A DNA stretch of 25,849 nucleotides from Chrysochromulina parva (GCA_002887195.1 PJAB01000474.1:1-25849); one strand, 5' to 3'. Positions 7,935-16,197 are shown, counted from the stretch's first letter. Notes: generated from the sequence alone by a model not told the origin. Program-made: numbers and translations.

Positions 7935-8960
7935 ATGAAAGGACCCACAATTACGCCAACGCGCGGCGACGCCAGCCCCGTCGGGCTGTTGCTCGGCGGG
8001 GCACTACTTCATGCGGCGCTGCCTTCGAGCGCGGTTCGCAGCTTTCCGTCGCCTAAAATGATGCCATACTCGAAGCAAATGGAGGACGACTTTTTGAGAG
8101 AGTTCAACTCGGCTGAGCACCACGAGGAGCTGCTGCGGATTGCGAGGAGCATTGGAGACTTTGACGGCGTGGATTGGTCCAAAGAGGCGCTCGCGGCAGT
8201 TCGAATCGTGGGAGTCGATGACTACGGCATCACGGTGGAAGAGGTATTGTGCTCGTCACATGATCAGCGCTGCATCGCGGTGCCACTGCACGTGGACTGG
8301 CCAACCTTCCCATGCCCGCAGTGTGCTGCCGATATGCGCACGGCGTTCGCTCAGCTCAGCATGCGCGCCTTCGACGCCCATAAGACAGAGCTCCCTCCGG
8401 TCTACGCCGACCAGCAGCGTCAGCTGGACGCTGAGATGGCGCTGATGAACAGGCAGTTCGGTAAGCTGCTCAAGTTCTACGCGCTGCGGCATCTGCGCGA
8501 CGCGTTCGCGCCCACAGAGCAACTCGAGAAGGCGACTCTCTCGCAGCTCAACTTCGAGGGTCTCTCGCTCGAGTGCGAGACCATCCTGCTCGGCGACGAG
8601 GCACTCGGAGGAGTCCTGAAGCGCTTCCGCTGGTCGGGCTCCGTCCTCTACGACACGCCGTGCCGGTCGGCGGAGGAAGTGGAGGACCGGCTCATTGCGA
8701 TGTTCACCGACGAGACCGAGACCTCCAGAGACGCCGCGCGGACCAGAGACGCCGAGCGGACCAGAGACGCCGCGCCGCCGCCGGCGCAGGCCGACAACTA
8801 CGAGGCTGCCGCCAAGGCTGGGTGGCTCGCCAGGCTCAACCCGCCGGCTTGGGGCCGTGGCCAGTGGTTCGGCGGCGCGAGCAGCTCGCCGCGCCACGCC
8901 GCTAGCGCTACACGATACACGTCCTGGCCGCCAGAATCCCCCGAAGCGACACAAATGTAG
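7935..8960 (+). CDS. Protein with probable DUF2470-like domain, 341 aa
   Basis: The N-terminal hydrophobic stretch GLLLGGALLHAALPSSAV, followed by RSFPSPK, could be a signal or targeting segment. Residues about 50-148 (FNSAEHHEELLRIA, then AVRIVGVDDYGITVEEV, then a strand RCIAVPLHVDWP and a helix) resemble the DUF2470 fold seen at the C-terminus of HugZ-type heme-binding proteins and in plastid relatives. This is a pattern-based suggestion, not a search result. A CPQC motif sits at 127-130. The central part (150-255) is helical and unassigned. Residues 263-280 are a TRDAA/E repeat from three 18-bp DNA copies, and the C-terminus is low-complexity. It is transcribed away from the 7233 gene and convergent with the 9244 gene. 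Confidence 0.65.
   Translation: MKGPTITPTRGDASPVGLLLGGALLHAALPSSAVRSFPSPKMMPYSKQMEDDFLREFNSAEHHEELLRIARSIGDFDGVDWSKEALAAVRIVGVDDYGITVEEVLCSSHDQRCIAVPLHVDWPTFPCPQCAADMRTAFAQLSMRAFDAHKTELPPVYADQQRQLDAEMALMNRQFGKLLKFYALRHLRDAFAPTEQLEKATLSQLNFEGLSLECETILLGDEALGGVLKRFRWSGSVLYDTPCRSAEEVEDRLIAMFTDETETSRDAARTRDAERTRDAAPPPAQADNYEAAAKAGWLARLNPPAWGRGQWFGGASSSPRHAASATRYTSWPPESPEATQM
8725..8778 (+). repeat. Three tandem 18-bp copies inside a coding region
   Basis: The unit CCAGAGACGCCGCGCGGA occurs at 8725-8742, 8743-8760 (one change) and 8761-8778 (diverging at its end). It encodes a charged (TRDAAR)n-like linker, keeps the reading frame, and is probably length-variable between strains. Confidence 0.85.
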
Positions 8961-9243
8961 GCCAGGGTTGTGATGCCCTGTTGGGACGAAACCGCTGTGA
9001 ACTTGCTCGTTGCTGTGAACGCCGCGGGTACGACCGGTTCGCGGTCGGCGGTTTCTGCCGTCGTCCGGATCGGCGGATGCGGGTTGCGGATAAACAAAGC
9101 GCGAAAGCGCCGGGCTCGGTTAATTAAAGCGACGCTGTGCCGGACGCCCGGTTCCACAAGTAACTTAGATACACCACCCGCACGGCCACACGCACACGTT
9201 AGACGTTTGCATCGCAAGTACACACGCTATTGAACCTAAAGGT

Positions 9244-10603
9244 TTACGCGCTTGCCGCGTTTGAGTCAGACGCACCGGCGACAAAGCGGAACCCGACGAA
9301 GGTAGGGATGCCGAGCACGAGTGCCCAGCCCACGAGCGCGTTCGGCTCGAATGGCAGCGTGAGCGCCGGCTCGCCATACTTCACCAGGTAGCTGAACACT
9401 GCGGTGAGCAGCACCAGCTCACCGGCGAGCAGCGGAGTGGCGATCACGGGCTGCGGGACCACTGCCGCCGCCGGCGCAGCGGCCTCGCCGGCCTCACCGG
9501 CCTCACCCTTGGGCTTAAACGGGTTCAGTTCGGAGATTGTCCAGCCGTTGGATAGGGCGATGAGCAGCGCGGCGATGCACACCGTCGAGTTGCCGAGGAG
9601 GGTGAGCCCCGCCTGGAGCGCCACGAGGAAGCTCACGTCGGCCGAGTTGTAGAAGAAATGGTACGTGCATGCTGCCACTCCTGACGCGTGGAGGGGCAGC
9701 ATGCCGTACGTGAGCCAGCGCCAGCGCTCGTTGCCCGTGGCCTGTGCATACTGCGCGACGAAGCCTACGAGTAGGGGGGAAGGGGAGGGGCATGCCAAAC
9801 TCGTCAAGGGAGAACCTTAACGCACGCGACTTGGGGCACGCGAGAGGAGATGAGTGGAGAACTGAGGCAGGGTGGAGATGAGTGGAGATGAGTGGAGACG
9901 AGCCGCTCGAGCGACGCATACTCATGGCGAAGAGCCACTCGAAGACGCTCGAAAAGTGGATGGCCCACGTGGGCAGCGAGAGCGCATTGATGGGCTCGGA
10001 GCGCACGCTGTCGAGCACGCCGGCCAGCGGGTTCTCGCCGAGGTTGCCGATGCCGTAGAGGAATGGGCTGTGCTGCTCAACGCCCAGTGATGGGCCGGCT
10101 GCCGTCGCCGCCACGACGAGCGCAAAGATCGCGAGCGCCGGAAAGCGGAACGACGGGCCCTCGGGCGCCGCCTCGCCGGCAAGCGCGTTCCGAAACCCGG
10201 AGGCCACGTACAGGTTGCTCGTCGTGAGGAGCGCCTCGGCGGCGCCGTGAAGCCAGTCGGTGTCGGCGAGTGAGGCTCCATAGACCGACTTGGTCACGAT
10301 GCCAGTGAAGACGGTCGACAGCACGAAGAGCAGCAGGAACTGGAAGCCAAAGAGCGCCTGCTTTGGCGTGTTGTTGGGCGCATAGCCCAAAAAGTAGAGG
10401 AAGCCGATGTACGGCAGCAAGCTCGCCTGGAAAAACGTGCCAGCCAGAGTGCCCGCCTGGTCGGCAAAGGCGACGGGCGCCACCGGGGTGCGAATGGCAA
10501 GCCGAGGCGAGAAATGCGCGGTACGTGGCACCAGTCGAGGTGCAGGCACGAAGGCGAAAGCGGTCGGAGCGACAAGGAGCAGGAGCGTCGGCGTGATCGC
10601 CAT
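9244..10603 (-). CDS. Plastid membrane protein, DUF3593-like + Ycf49/DUF2499-like fusion, 400 aa, one intron
   Basis: Joining 10603-9922 and 9764-9244 (reverse strand) gives 400 codons plus TAA. The start MAITPTLLLLVAPTAFA followed by FVPAPRL is a textbook ASAFAP-type plastid presequence, so I prefer this ATG over the one 17 codons upstream. Residues about 46-140 (SLLPYIGFLYFLGY, ALFGFQFLLLFVL, SLADTDWLHGAAEALLTTSN) resemble DUF3593. Residues about 208-305 (LSLPTWAIHFSSVFEWLFAM, then MLPLHASGVAACTYHFFYN and LQAGLTLLGN) resemble Ycf49/DUF2499. Both are known from cyanobacteria and plastids, with no defined function that I know of. The splice restores EWLFAM-SFVAQYAQATGN across the junction. 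Two more membrane segments follow a Gly/Glu/Ala linker. It is divergent from the 10809 gene across 205 bp. Confidence 0.85.
9765..9921 (-). other. Intron (157 nt, GT-AG, phase 1)
   Basis: Read on the minus strand, the donor is GTATGC directly after ATG-A, and the acceptor CTCGTAG follows a long C/T tract (CCCCTCCCCTTCCCCCC). Splicing creates an AGC serine codon and rejoins the conserved DUF2499 core. Unspliced reading would give a frameshifted tail. The intron holds a 10-bp tandem repeat. Confidence 0.85.
9874..9903. repeat. 10-bp tandem repeat within intron
   Basis: GGAGATGAGT occurs in two exact adjacent copies (9874-9893) and a degenerate third, with another copy at 9846-9855. It lies wholly in the intron and is probably neutral. 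Confidence 0.8.
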
Positions 10604-10808
10604 TAGTTTGGAGTTCTCGTCGCCTCGAGATCGTGATTGTGAGTGATTGTGCAAAAAAGTTATGGAATCAAGATGTCAGTGTTGTATGTGGTGAGCCAGT
10701 TTTTGACCCTGCGTATGGATGAAAGTGAGATGCACAGGTGCGCAGTGAACGCCGATTTGACGAAACTTTTTGTTGCCCTCGTTCTCTTGAGCATCTTCGT
10801 AGAAGAGG
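10604..10808. promoter_or_regulatory. Probable shared promoter of two plastid-protein genes
   Basis: This 205-bp interval separates the start codons of two divergent genes that both encode ASAFAP-type plastid proteins, which suggests co-regulation. It is less GC-rich than the flanking exons and has an A-run (10653-10658). No TATA box is clear. Confidence 0.4.
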
Positions 10809-12138
10809 ATGCGTTTGCTTGCGTTCTTCCTCGCCCTCGAGTCGGTGGCGGCCTTCTCCGGCGGCGCACGACCGCCGACGGGGGTGTCGAGCACGAGCTC
10901 ATCGTCCGACTCGTCGAACGCACGCCTCGACCGCCTCGAGATCGCCGCCGTGCCACGCGCCACGCCCAAGAAGGAGTCCACGCCAGAGCCCCTGCCCCTT
11001 TGGGGCCTGCCGACGCCGCCGGAGCAGCGTGGCCCATCCGTCTTCAAGCTCAATCAAGGGCGTGCGATTGACGTGCTGCGCCACGACTACCCGCGCCTCT
11101 TCACCGAAAGGCCCGACATGTCAATCTTCACCGACAACATCGAACTGCACGACCCCTCGGGCAAGCGGCTCGCGGGCAAGAAGCAGTACGAGCGCGTCTT
11201 CGACGCCCTGCGCTTTCTGCGGCGCACGACCATGCAGGACGCGCAGGTCGGCATCCGCCTCGTTGCGGACGACAAGTCGGTGAGAGCCGTCACCCTCGCC
11301 TCTGAGGCCCCTTCCCCCCCCCTCCCTACACCTCTCCCCGGCGTCAGCTCGCTCGCCTGTCTATTTCCTCACCCTGCCGTTGCCGCTCCCTTGAACGCAG
11401 ATCCGCGTGCGCTGGAATGCCAAGCTCTGGATGCGCGACCCGGCCACTGGCCTCACGACCCTCGTCAACGGCGAGCCCGCGCTCGTGCACATCGACGGCG
11501 TGTCCATCTACGACCTTGACAAGGATGGTTTGATTCGGCAGCACCGGCTCGAGAACATCGTGCTGACGGGCCAGGAGCCCCTCGCGACGCCCATCCAGCT
11601 GGCCTTCGCATGGCCTGCCACTGGCTACGCCACGCCGCAGGCCGCGGTGCCTTTCTTCCAACCGCTTGCCGACGCGCTGCTCAACTTTGGCTTCAGCAGC
11701 ACGAGCAGCGGCGCGAGCGAGGTCGACCCCGAGGGCACCGAGAGCGAGGACGGTCGCCGCGCCGCCCCCACGCGGCGCGCGCCACCCCCGCAGGCCTCGG
11801 CTTCTGACGATGAGACGCCCCTCGAGCGTGCGGCACGCGAGCGCGCGGAGGATGCGGCCAAGCAGCAGCGGCTGCGCGACCTGCGCACGCCCAAGACGGC
11901 GCCGAAGAGCGGCGTGGACCTCTTCGGTCTCACCGGGCCGCAGTCCTGTGAGACCTCGTATGACTGCGACGCGCCGATGGTCTGCTGCGACCTCCTCTTC
12001 GCCACCGTGTGCTGCACCGGCGGGCTTCTGATCCCAACGGCCGACCGACGCATGCAGGGCTCCCTACAGCGACAAGCGATCCCCATCCCCGTCGAGCGCG
12101 ACCGTGCGCCGCAGCCGCCGCGTTACCCCGGACAGTGA
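10809..12138 (+). CDS. Plastid-targeted DUF2358 (NTF2/SnoaL-like) protein with Cys-rich tail, 402 aa, one intron
   Basis: Joining 10809-11279 and 11401-12138 gives 402 codons plus TGA. MRLLAFFLALESVAA followed by FSGGARP is a signal peptide with an ASAFAP-like Phe, then a Ser/Thr-rich transit region. Residues about 84-212 (RAIDVLRHDYPRLFTERPD, SIFTDNIELHDP, VFDALRFL, RVRWNAKLW, then YDLDKDGLIRQHRLENI) match the DUF2358 pattern, an NTF2-like fold with no established reaction. Residues 297-320 form a charged helix. The tail carries SCETSYDCDAPMVCC and CC at 361-362, six cysteines suited to disulfides or metal. I recall similar DLFGL-Cys modules in algal plastid proteins. The ATG context and the presequence decide the start. 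Confidence 0.85.
11280..11400 (+). other. Intron (121 nt, GT-AG, phase 0)
   Basis: The donor is GTGAGA after a TCG codon, and the acceptor ACGCAG precedes ATC. The intron carries C/T-rich tracts near 11310-11340. Its length is not a multiple of three, so retention would frameshift the product. Removal joins ADDKS to IRVRW inside the DUF2358 domain. Confidence 0.85.
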
Positions 12139-12590
12139 GGTCGGACAGTAAGGTCTCGTAGGAGATGTCATGAGGATGCGCAGGAGTGTGGGGCGCCGAG
12201 CGGACGACAGCGCGTGACTGGACCTGGAGACGAAATGGCTAGTTGGCTACTGAAGACTGAGGCCGGCGTGAGCATCACACGACTCGGCGCAGCCCCCGTT
12301 ACATGTAGCATAGTAACGTAATCGTAGAAATTTCAAGAGAAATTTTGTGTTATTCCGTTTAAGTTTTGTCCATGGTTTTGTATCACCGGAGGACCTAATA
12401 CCTAACGCGCCGGGCGACGCATCCGCCGGCAAGACCGCTCCGTTCTCGCGCTTACCTGCGCTGGGGTCCACGTTCCATCCTCGTCTGATGAAGCATGCAA
12501 TTTTCGCATGTAGAGAGTGAAGGAGAAAGAGAAGAGAAAGAGGCCCACCCACGCGCTCGCGCGCAGTGCGGGCTCATAGCGCTCGGCACG
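12139..12590. other. Intergenic region / 5' leader
   Basis: This covers the 3' flank of the upstream gene and the promoter of the next. It holds an imperfect hairpin CGTTAC-N10-GTAACG near 12297-12318, an AT-rich patch at 12325-12375, and a purine-rich stretch at 12517-12542. An in-frame ATG at 12495 would extend the downstream protein by 32 residues through that purine-rich stretch, which looks more like a leader. Confidence 0.4.
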
Positions 12591-13937
12591 ATGCATGCCG
12601 GTCAGCAGCCCGATCGCGAGCTGCGACGTGCGCCACGGATCAACTTGGGCATGGGCCAGTGCCCCATTTGTGCCAAGAGCTTCCGCCTCGACGTTCTTAG
12701 TGAGCACGCCGACCTGTGCGCCTCGCGAATCGAGGCAAAGCGTCCTGCAGCGCCACGCGGGCCAACTGCTGGCAGGGGTCGCGGCTCGGGTGAGCGCAAA
12801 CGTGCAGGTGTCGCAGCTTCATCAGGGAGCGACGCTAAGCGTCCGGCCACGGCAGCTGCACGGCGATGGCTGAGCGATGCACCGATATTCACCATCGAAT
12901 CGGTGCTCATCGATGAATTCGAGTTCCGGTGCCAGGCCTTCAGCGTGCAGGGGGTCGCTCGTGGGGCACCGGCTCCCAGCGTGAGGCTCACCATGGCTGC
13001 GGCGGGCGCGCCTAGCGACCGTACGAGTGAGGCGGTCGGCAGCACTGGTGGCAACGGCGGCAAGGGAGGTGCACGAGAGGGCGTCGTCGCACGCGATGGC
13101 GGCACACGCGAGGGCGGGACAGCCGCCAAGGAACGCCTCGGCCCGTTCGTGCGCGGCCGCCCCAGCGGCCCGGCGGCTGGCACCGCCGTCGACGGCGCCG
13201 CCGCCGCCGCCACCACCGCGACTGCTGCTGCTGCACCCCCAGCCGCTCTGCTGTCGCGTGCGGCATTAGAGGAGGCGAATCTGGAAAAGGAAGCGTCGGC
13301 GTTTCTCGAGGAGCTTCGAACGACCTTTGCGGCGCCCGAGGCGGTGCGGCAGGAGTACCTCTTCATGGCGATGCTCATCGCCTTCGAGGACGGTGCTCTC
13401 GACACTATTGAGGTGATGGAGCAAGCAGCCCAGCTACTCGACGGCCACCCTGCCCTCCTCCGGAGCTTCAACCGTCTGCTCCCGGAGGGCTTTCGCATCG
13501 AGACGCTGCAGCCGGAGCTGTGCGCCTACCATGCGTGCTACGGGCCGGAGCCGCTCAGCCCCGCCCTGGCCGAGTCCCTTGCGCATGGCTTCCTACGGCG
13601 CGTCCTCAGACGATTTGCCAGCGACCCTGGCACACTCCTCGAGCTGCATGCCATCCTCACCTCTGCCACGAGCCCCGAGCCTACGGCGCCGAGTGCCACG
13701 CCGGAGCCAGCAGCGGTGACCAAAATGGCCACGCTCAAGGCGCTCTCGACGCCAGCGGTGCCCTCGCCATGGGGAGCTGCTTTGTACGAACGCCTAGCCC
13801 CCCTCTTCGCCACGGAGCCTGCTCTCAGGCAAGAGTTCTTTCAGTTTGTGCCGCCCTCGTGCCACCCCAACCATCACGTTCACGTCAATAGCCGCGTCGC
13901 CGTCGCCGGAGGGCCCGCGAGCTCTGATGAGGGCTAA
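12591..13937 (+). CDS. Zinc-finger and Sin3-type PAH domain protein, about 448 aa
   Basis: Numbered from the ATG at 12591, a CPICAKSF...HADLC motif gives a C2HC finger (C24, C27, H39, C43), like the Rad18/UBZ4 or C2HC type. A basic low-complexity region and a short segment RRWLSDAPIFTIESVLIDEF follow, then Gly-, Ala- and Thr-rich linkers. Residues 234-303 match a paired amphipathic helix (PAH) domain of Sin3: SAFLEELRTTF, a central helix, EQAAQLLDGHPALLRSFNRL, then LPEG. Residues 328-423 look like a second PAH whose halves (FLRRVLRRFASDP and LYERLAPLFATEPALRQEF) are split by about 40 residues of Pro/Ala/Thr linker. PAH domains bind transcription repressors in the nucleus. A nuclear transcription or ubiquitin-linked role is inference. 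Confidence 0.75.
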   Translation: MHAGQQPDRELRRAPRINLGMGQCPICAKSFRLDVLSEHADLCASRIEAKRPAAPRGPTAGRGRGSGERKRAGVAASSGSDAKRPATAAARRWLSDAPIFTIESVLIDEFEFRCQAFSVQGVARGAPAPSVRLTMAAAGAPSDRTSEAVGSTGGNGGKGGAREGVVARDGGTREGGTAAKERLGPFVRGRPSGPAAGTAVDGAAAAATTATAAAAPPAALLSRAALEEANLEKEASAFLEELRTTFAAPEAVRQEYLFMAMLIAFEDGALDTIEVMEQAAQLLDGHPALLRSFNRLLPEGFRIETLQPELCAYHACYGPEPLSPALAESLAHGFLRRVLRRFASDPGTLLELHAILTSATSPEPTAPSATPEPAAVTKMATLKALSTPAVPSPWGAALYERLAPLFATEPALRQEFFQFVPPSCHPNHHVHVNSRVAVAGGPASSDEG

Positions 13938-14694
13938 AGGTGAGCGCTTAAAGCGCTGAGAGGAGCGCTCAGAGCGCTGAGATGAGCGCTTAGAGCGCTG
14001 AGCGGCGCGGAGCTTGCAGCGCGCGCGGTGGAGCGGTGGACTGTTTCGACTGTAGCGCGCGCGCAAAGCTGACTGATGGGCTGATGGTCTGCCCCTGTGC
14101 GCTGTGGCACTGCATCCGGTCCCCTTACCCAAGTCCTGTCCACTGGCGCTCTAGGCTCTGTGCCGGTACCGGTAGACGAAGTCCCATGACGAAGTCCTTA
14201 CCGAGCACGGCCGGCCTCGCAACCTGTAACCTCAGTTGTGATATAATTCTTGTCGCGACCCCCGGGTCCGGCCCCCGCCTCGCGATGGCATTTTATCGTT
14301 CCGCGTTCGTGCGCGGATCGAGACGAGAGGATACGGTGTGTCGCTGTCGATTTACGCCCTTACACCGCCGCGACGCGACGCGCCCCCGCCCGGCGCCGCC
14401 CAAGACGGTTGCCCCGCAGGCGCAGCCCGCTGCCTCCCCGCCGCTCGGCTCGCGACACGCCTCGTATGCTCACTGCTGTGCTCTCTCCGGACTCCGCTCT
14501 AAAAAGCACGCCTTTTCCGCTAAGCGAACCAAAAAGTAGAAAAACACAACGCAGCGCGCCGCCAGGCGGCCAGGGATACCGGTGCCGGGTGCGGGCGATT
14601 CCGTGGACCTGGGTACGCTTCGTACACAGCCCACTCCTACTGCGGTACGGTAGCCCCGCTAGCTAGCCGCTAGCCGCTTGGCGACGCAGCCGTG
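13938..14694. other. Convergent intergenic region, no gene recognised
   Basis: This 757-bp stretch separates the convergent ends of the PAH gene and the RNA ligase gene. It begins with the AGCGCT array (13943-13999) and ends with short CTAGC/CCGCTAGC repeats near 14655-14680. Frames in it (for example 14036-14539) are Arg/Pro-rich with no domain or Kozak support. No tRNA, 5S or snRNA pattern was seen. Confidence 0.5.
13943..13999. repeat. Six AGCGCT palindromes with 9/12-bp alternation (21-bp unit)
   Basis: AGCGCT starts at 13943, 13952, 13964, 13973, 13985 and 13994, giving spacings 9, 12, 9, 12 and 9. The 21-bp unit is close to GAGCGCTYAGAGCGCTGAGAK. It starts only six bases after the stop codon of the PAH gene, so it should lie in that gene's 3' UTR, where paired palindromes can fold. 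Confidence 0.9.
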
Positions 14695-15876
14695 CTAACG
14701 CGAAGGACCGGTTAGCGACGCCCCGACACCTCTTAGAAACTTGGTGATCAGCGTGCGGCTCGCCGCCTCAAGCTCGGCGTGCAGCGGCGCGTGACGCACA
14801 GCAAGCTGCTGCAGCGCGGGCATGTTGCGCTCCGTCGTGGCAGGCTGTAGCAACCCGTCTTCGGCAAGCGCCTCGGCCACGTCGACCTTAAAGTCATGGA
14901 GAAGCCGTAGGCATGCCGCCTTGTCGGCCGCATCTACGCGCGCGCTCTTGGAGAGCACGCTGTCGAGTCGCTGCTGGTTGACCGCCGCGAGCATCTCGTA
15001 GCGCAGCAGCGTCTCCGCCTCCACCCAGCTCATGCTGGCGCTGCCTCTCGAACTGACCGCGCCGTGCCGAGCGCCGCGCCAGTGGTCGTGCGAGTACTGC
15101 TTCTCGGAGAATTCGGGGATCTTACGCTTCACTAGGCCACGGCCGCCATCGGGCGGCGGCTCGCGCACCGGGCGTACCACGAGGCCCTCAGCCCAGTTTG
15201 AGTGCTCGGCGGGCAGCGTCGGCAGCCCGAGGGTGGTCGGGATCGTCGACGCGAAGCGCACGTCGAGGTCGAGGCAGTGCGCGAGCGTGCCACGTCTGAG
15301 GGGTTGCGTGAAACGCAGGTCGGCCGCGATTGAGGCGGCGCGCGCCACGTCAAAGTCGAGGAAGCGTGTGCGCTGGTGAGAAGACGACAGCGCCATGTCT
15401 GCTAACCGCCCGTCCCCAGCGGCGGCGTCCGCCGCAACGGGCACGACGGCGATGTCGAAGGCGATGAAGACAAGTGCGGGCGAGTACCAGACGCCGCGCT
15501 GCACAGGCCCGACTCCGCCGGCCACTGCCGGCACGGCAGGGTGCGGGTAATGACCTCCGCACAGCTCACCATACACAACCAGAGTATCATTGGCGGTGAC
15601 GAAGCCATCACGCACGAGCGCAGTGCGCAGCGCAAGTACACGTGGCACAAGATAGGCATCGAGCCCCTGGCTCTTGTATCCGTAGAAGTTGTCGCTCGCC
15701 GCGAGCAGTCCCGACCGCGCTGCAAAGTGAACTTGGCCATCACAGGCCACCGCGGCGGAGAAGTTGGCGCCGTGCGCCTTCTCAGTGCAGAGCCACTCGG
15801 TGGAGAGGAGTGCGCGACTCATGATCGGGGCCGATGAATCAGCGATCTTGGGGTACCTCGACCAGGCGGGCGGCAT
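14695..15876 (-). CDS. T4 Rnl2-type RNA ligase, about 393 aa
   Basis: This is an ATP-dependent RNA ligase that seals 3'-OH/5'-phosphate RNA ends. I chose the ATG at 15876 (MPPAWSRYPKI...), which puts the nucleotidyl lysine at residue 33, close to position 35 in T4 Rnl2. An open frame extends 42 codons further to 16002 without ligase features. Motif I is TEKAHGANF (Lys33). Motif III is LVVYGELCGG (about 99-108). Motif IIIa is LVFIAFDI. Motif IV is EGLVVRPV (Glu230). Motif V is LVKRKIPEF (Lys250, Lys252). The C-terminal part has the Rnl2-type LAAVNQQRLDSVLSKSA helix pattern, so it looks complete and active. The gene is head-to-head with the tRNA-Leu gene. No targeting peptide is clear. Its substrate (repair, editing or tRNA) is unknown. 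Confidence 0.9.
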   Translation of the reverse strand: MPPAWSRYPKIADSSAPIMSRALLSTEWLCTEKAHGANFSAAVACDGQVHFAARSGLLAASDNFYGYKSQGLDAYLVPRVLALRTALVRDGFVTANDTLVVYGELCGGHYPHPAVPAVAGGVGPVQRGVWYSPALVFIAFDIAVVPVAADAAAGDGRLADMALSSSHQRTRFLDFDVARAASIAADLRFTQPLRRGTLAHCLDLDVRFASTIPTTLGLPTLPAEHSNWAEGLVVRPVREPPPDGGRGLVKRKIPEFSEKQYSHDHWRGARHGAVSSRGSASMSWVEAETLLRYEMLAAVNQQRLDSVLSKSARVDAADKAACLRLLHDFKVDVAEALAEDGLLQPATTERNMPALQQLAVRHAPLHAELEAASRTLITKFLRGVGASLTGPSR

Positions 15877-16005
15877 TTTTGGACGACAGCACAGATCGCT
15901 TCTTCTTGGACACCCGCGAGAGAGAGTCAGAAGAGCTTGCCTTTTGCCTATTCGCTTTTGGAAATGCGCAAATATAAGCTGAAGCTTGCCACCGAAGATC
16001 ATTAC
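15877..16005. promoter_or_regulatory. Short interval shared by the RNA ligase and tRNA 5' ends
   Basis: These 129 bp lie between the ligase start and the tRNA 5' end. AAATATAAG near 15970-15978 sits about 30 bp upstream of the tRNA. Read on the other strand, it is an AT-rich element (TTATATTTG) about 95 bp upstream of the ligase ATG. It could serve as a TATA-like element for either gene. Confidence 0.35.
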
Positions 16006-16088
16006 GACGTTTTGGCCGAGCGGTCTAAGGCGCTACGCTCAGGACGTAGTCTCGAAGAGGGGCGTGGGTTCGAATCCCACAGACGTCA
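16006..16088 (+). tRNA. trnL-CAG: tRNA-Leu, anticodon CAG
   Basis: The acceptor stem GACGTTT pairs with AGACGTC, with discriminator A at 16088. The D arm contains TGGCCGAGCGG, matching the A box. The anticodon stem CTACG/CGTAG encloses CTCAGGA with anticodon CAG at 16040-16042. A long variable arm (CTC-GAA-GAG core) marks it as type II, as expected for leucine. The T arm GTGGG-TTCGAAT-CCCAC holds the B box GGTTCGAATCC. There is no intron, and CCA is not encoded. TTTT at 16089-16092 is a short RNA polymerase III terminator. Confidence 0.97.
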
Positions 16089-16092
16089 TTTT
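16089..16092 (+). terminator. RNA polymerase III T-run after tRNA
   Basis: Four T residues follow the discriminator base directly, the minimal Pol III termination signal. Confidence 0.6.
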
Positions 16093-16197
16093 CGATAATC
16101 TATGTACAGCTACGGCGGGGGGCGAAGGCAGCGAGGGCGTCGGGACGTGCGGCGAGCTCGACTGCGGTGGGCTCGGAGGCGGCGAGGGAGGCGGCGA

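Noticed and set aside
8256..8954. Minus-strand 232-codon ORF
   Set aside because: It is antisense to the DUF2470-like gene and Arg/Gly/Leu-rich, with no motif.
12602..13498. Minus-strand 298-codon ORF
   Set aside because: It is antisense to the PAH gene, whose sense frame has clear zinc-finger and PAH motifs.
14036..14666. Plus-strand ORFs between the PAH and RNA ligase genes
   Set aside because: They are Arg/Pro-rich, with no domain and no presequence, and overlap each other in different frames.
15877..16002. 42-codon N-terminal extension of the RNA ligase
   Set aside because: It reaches to within 4 bp of the tRNA 5' end, lacks ligase similarity, and would put the catalytic Lys at 75 instead of near 33-35.
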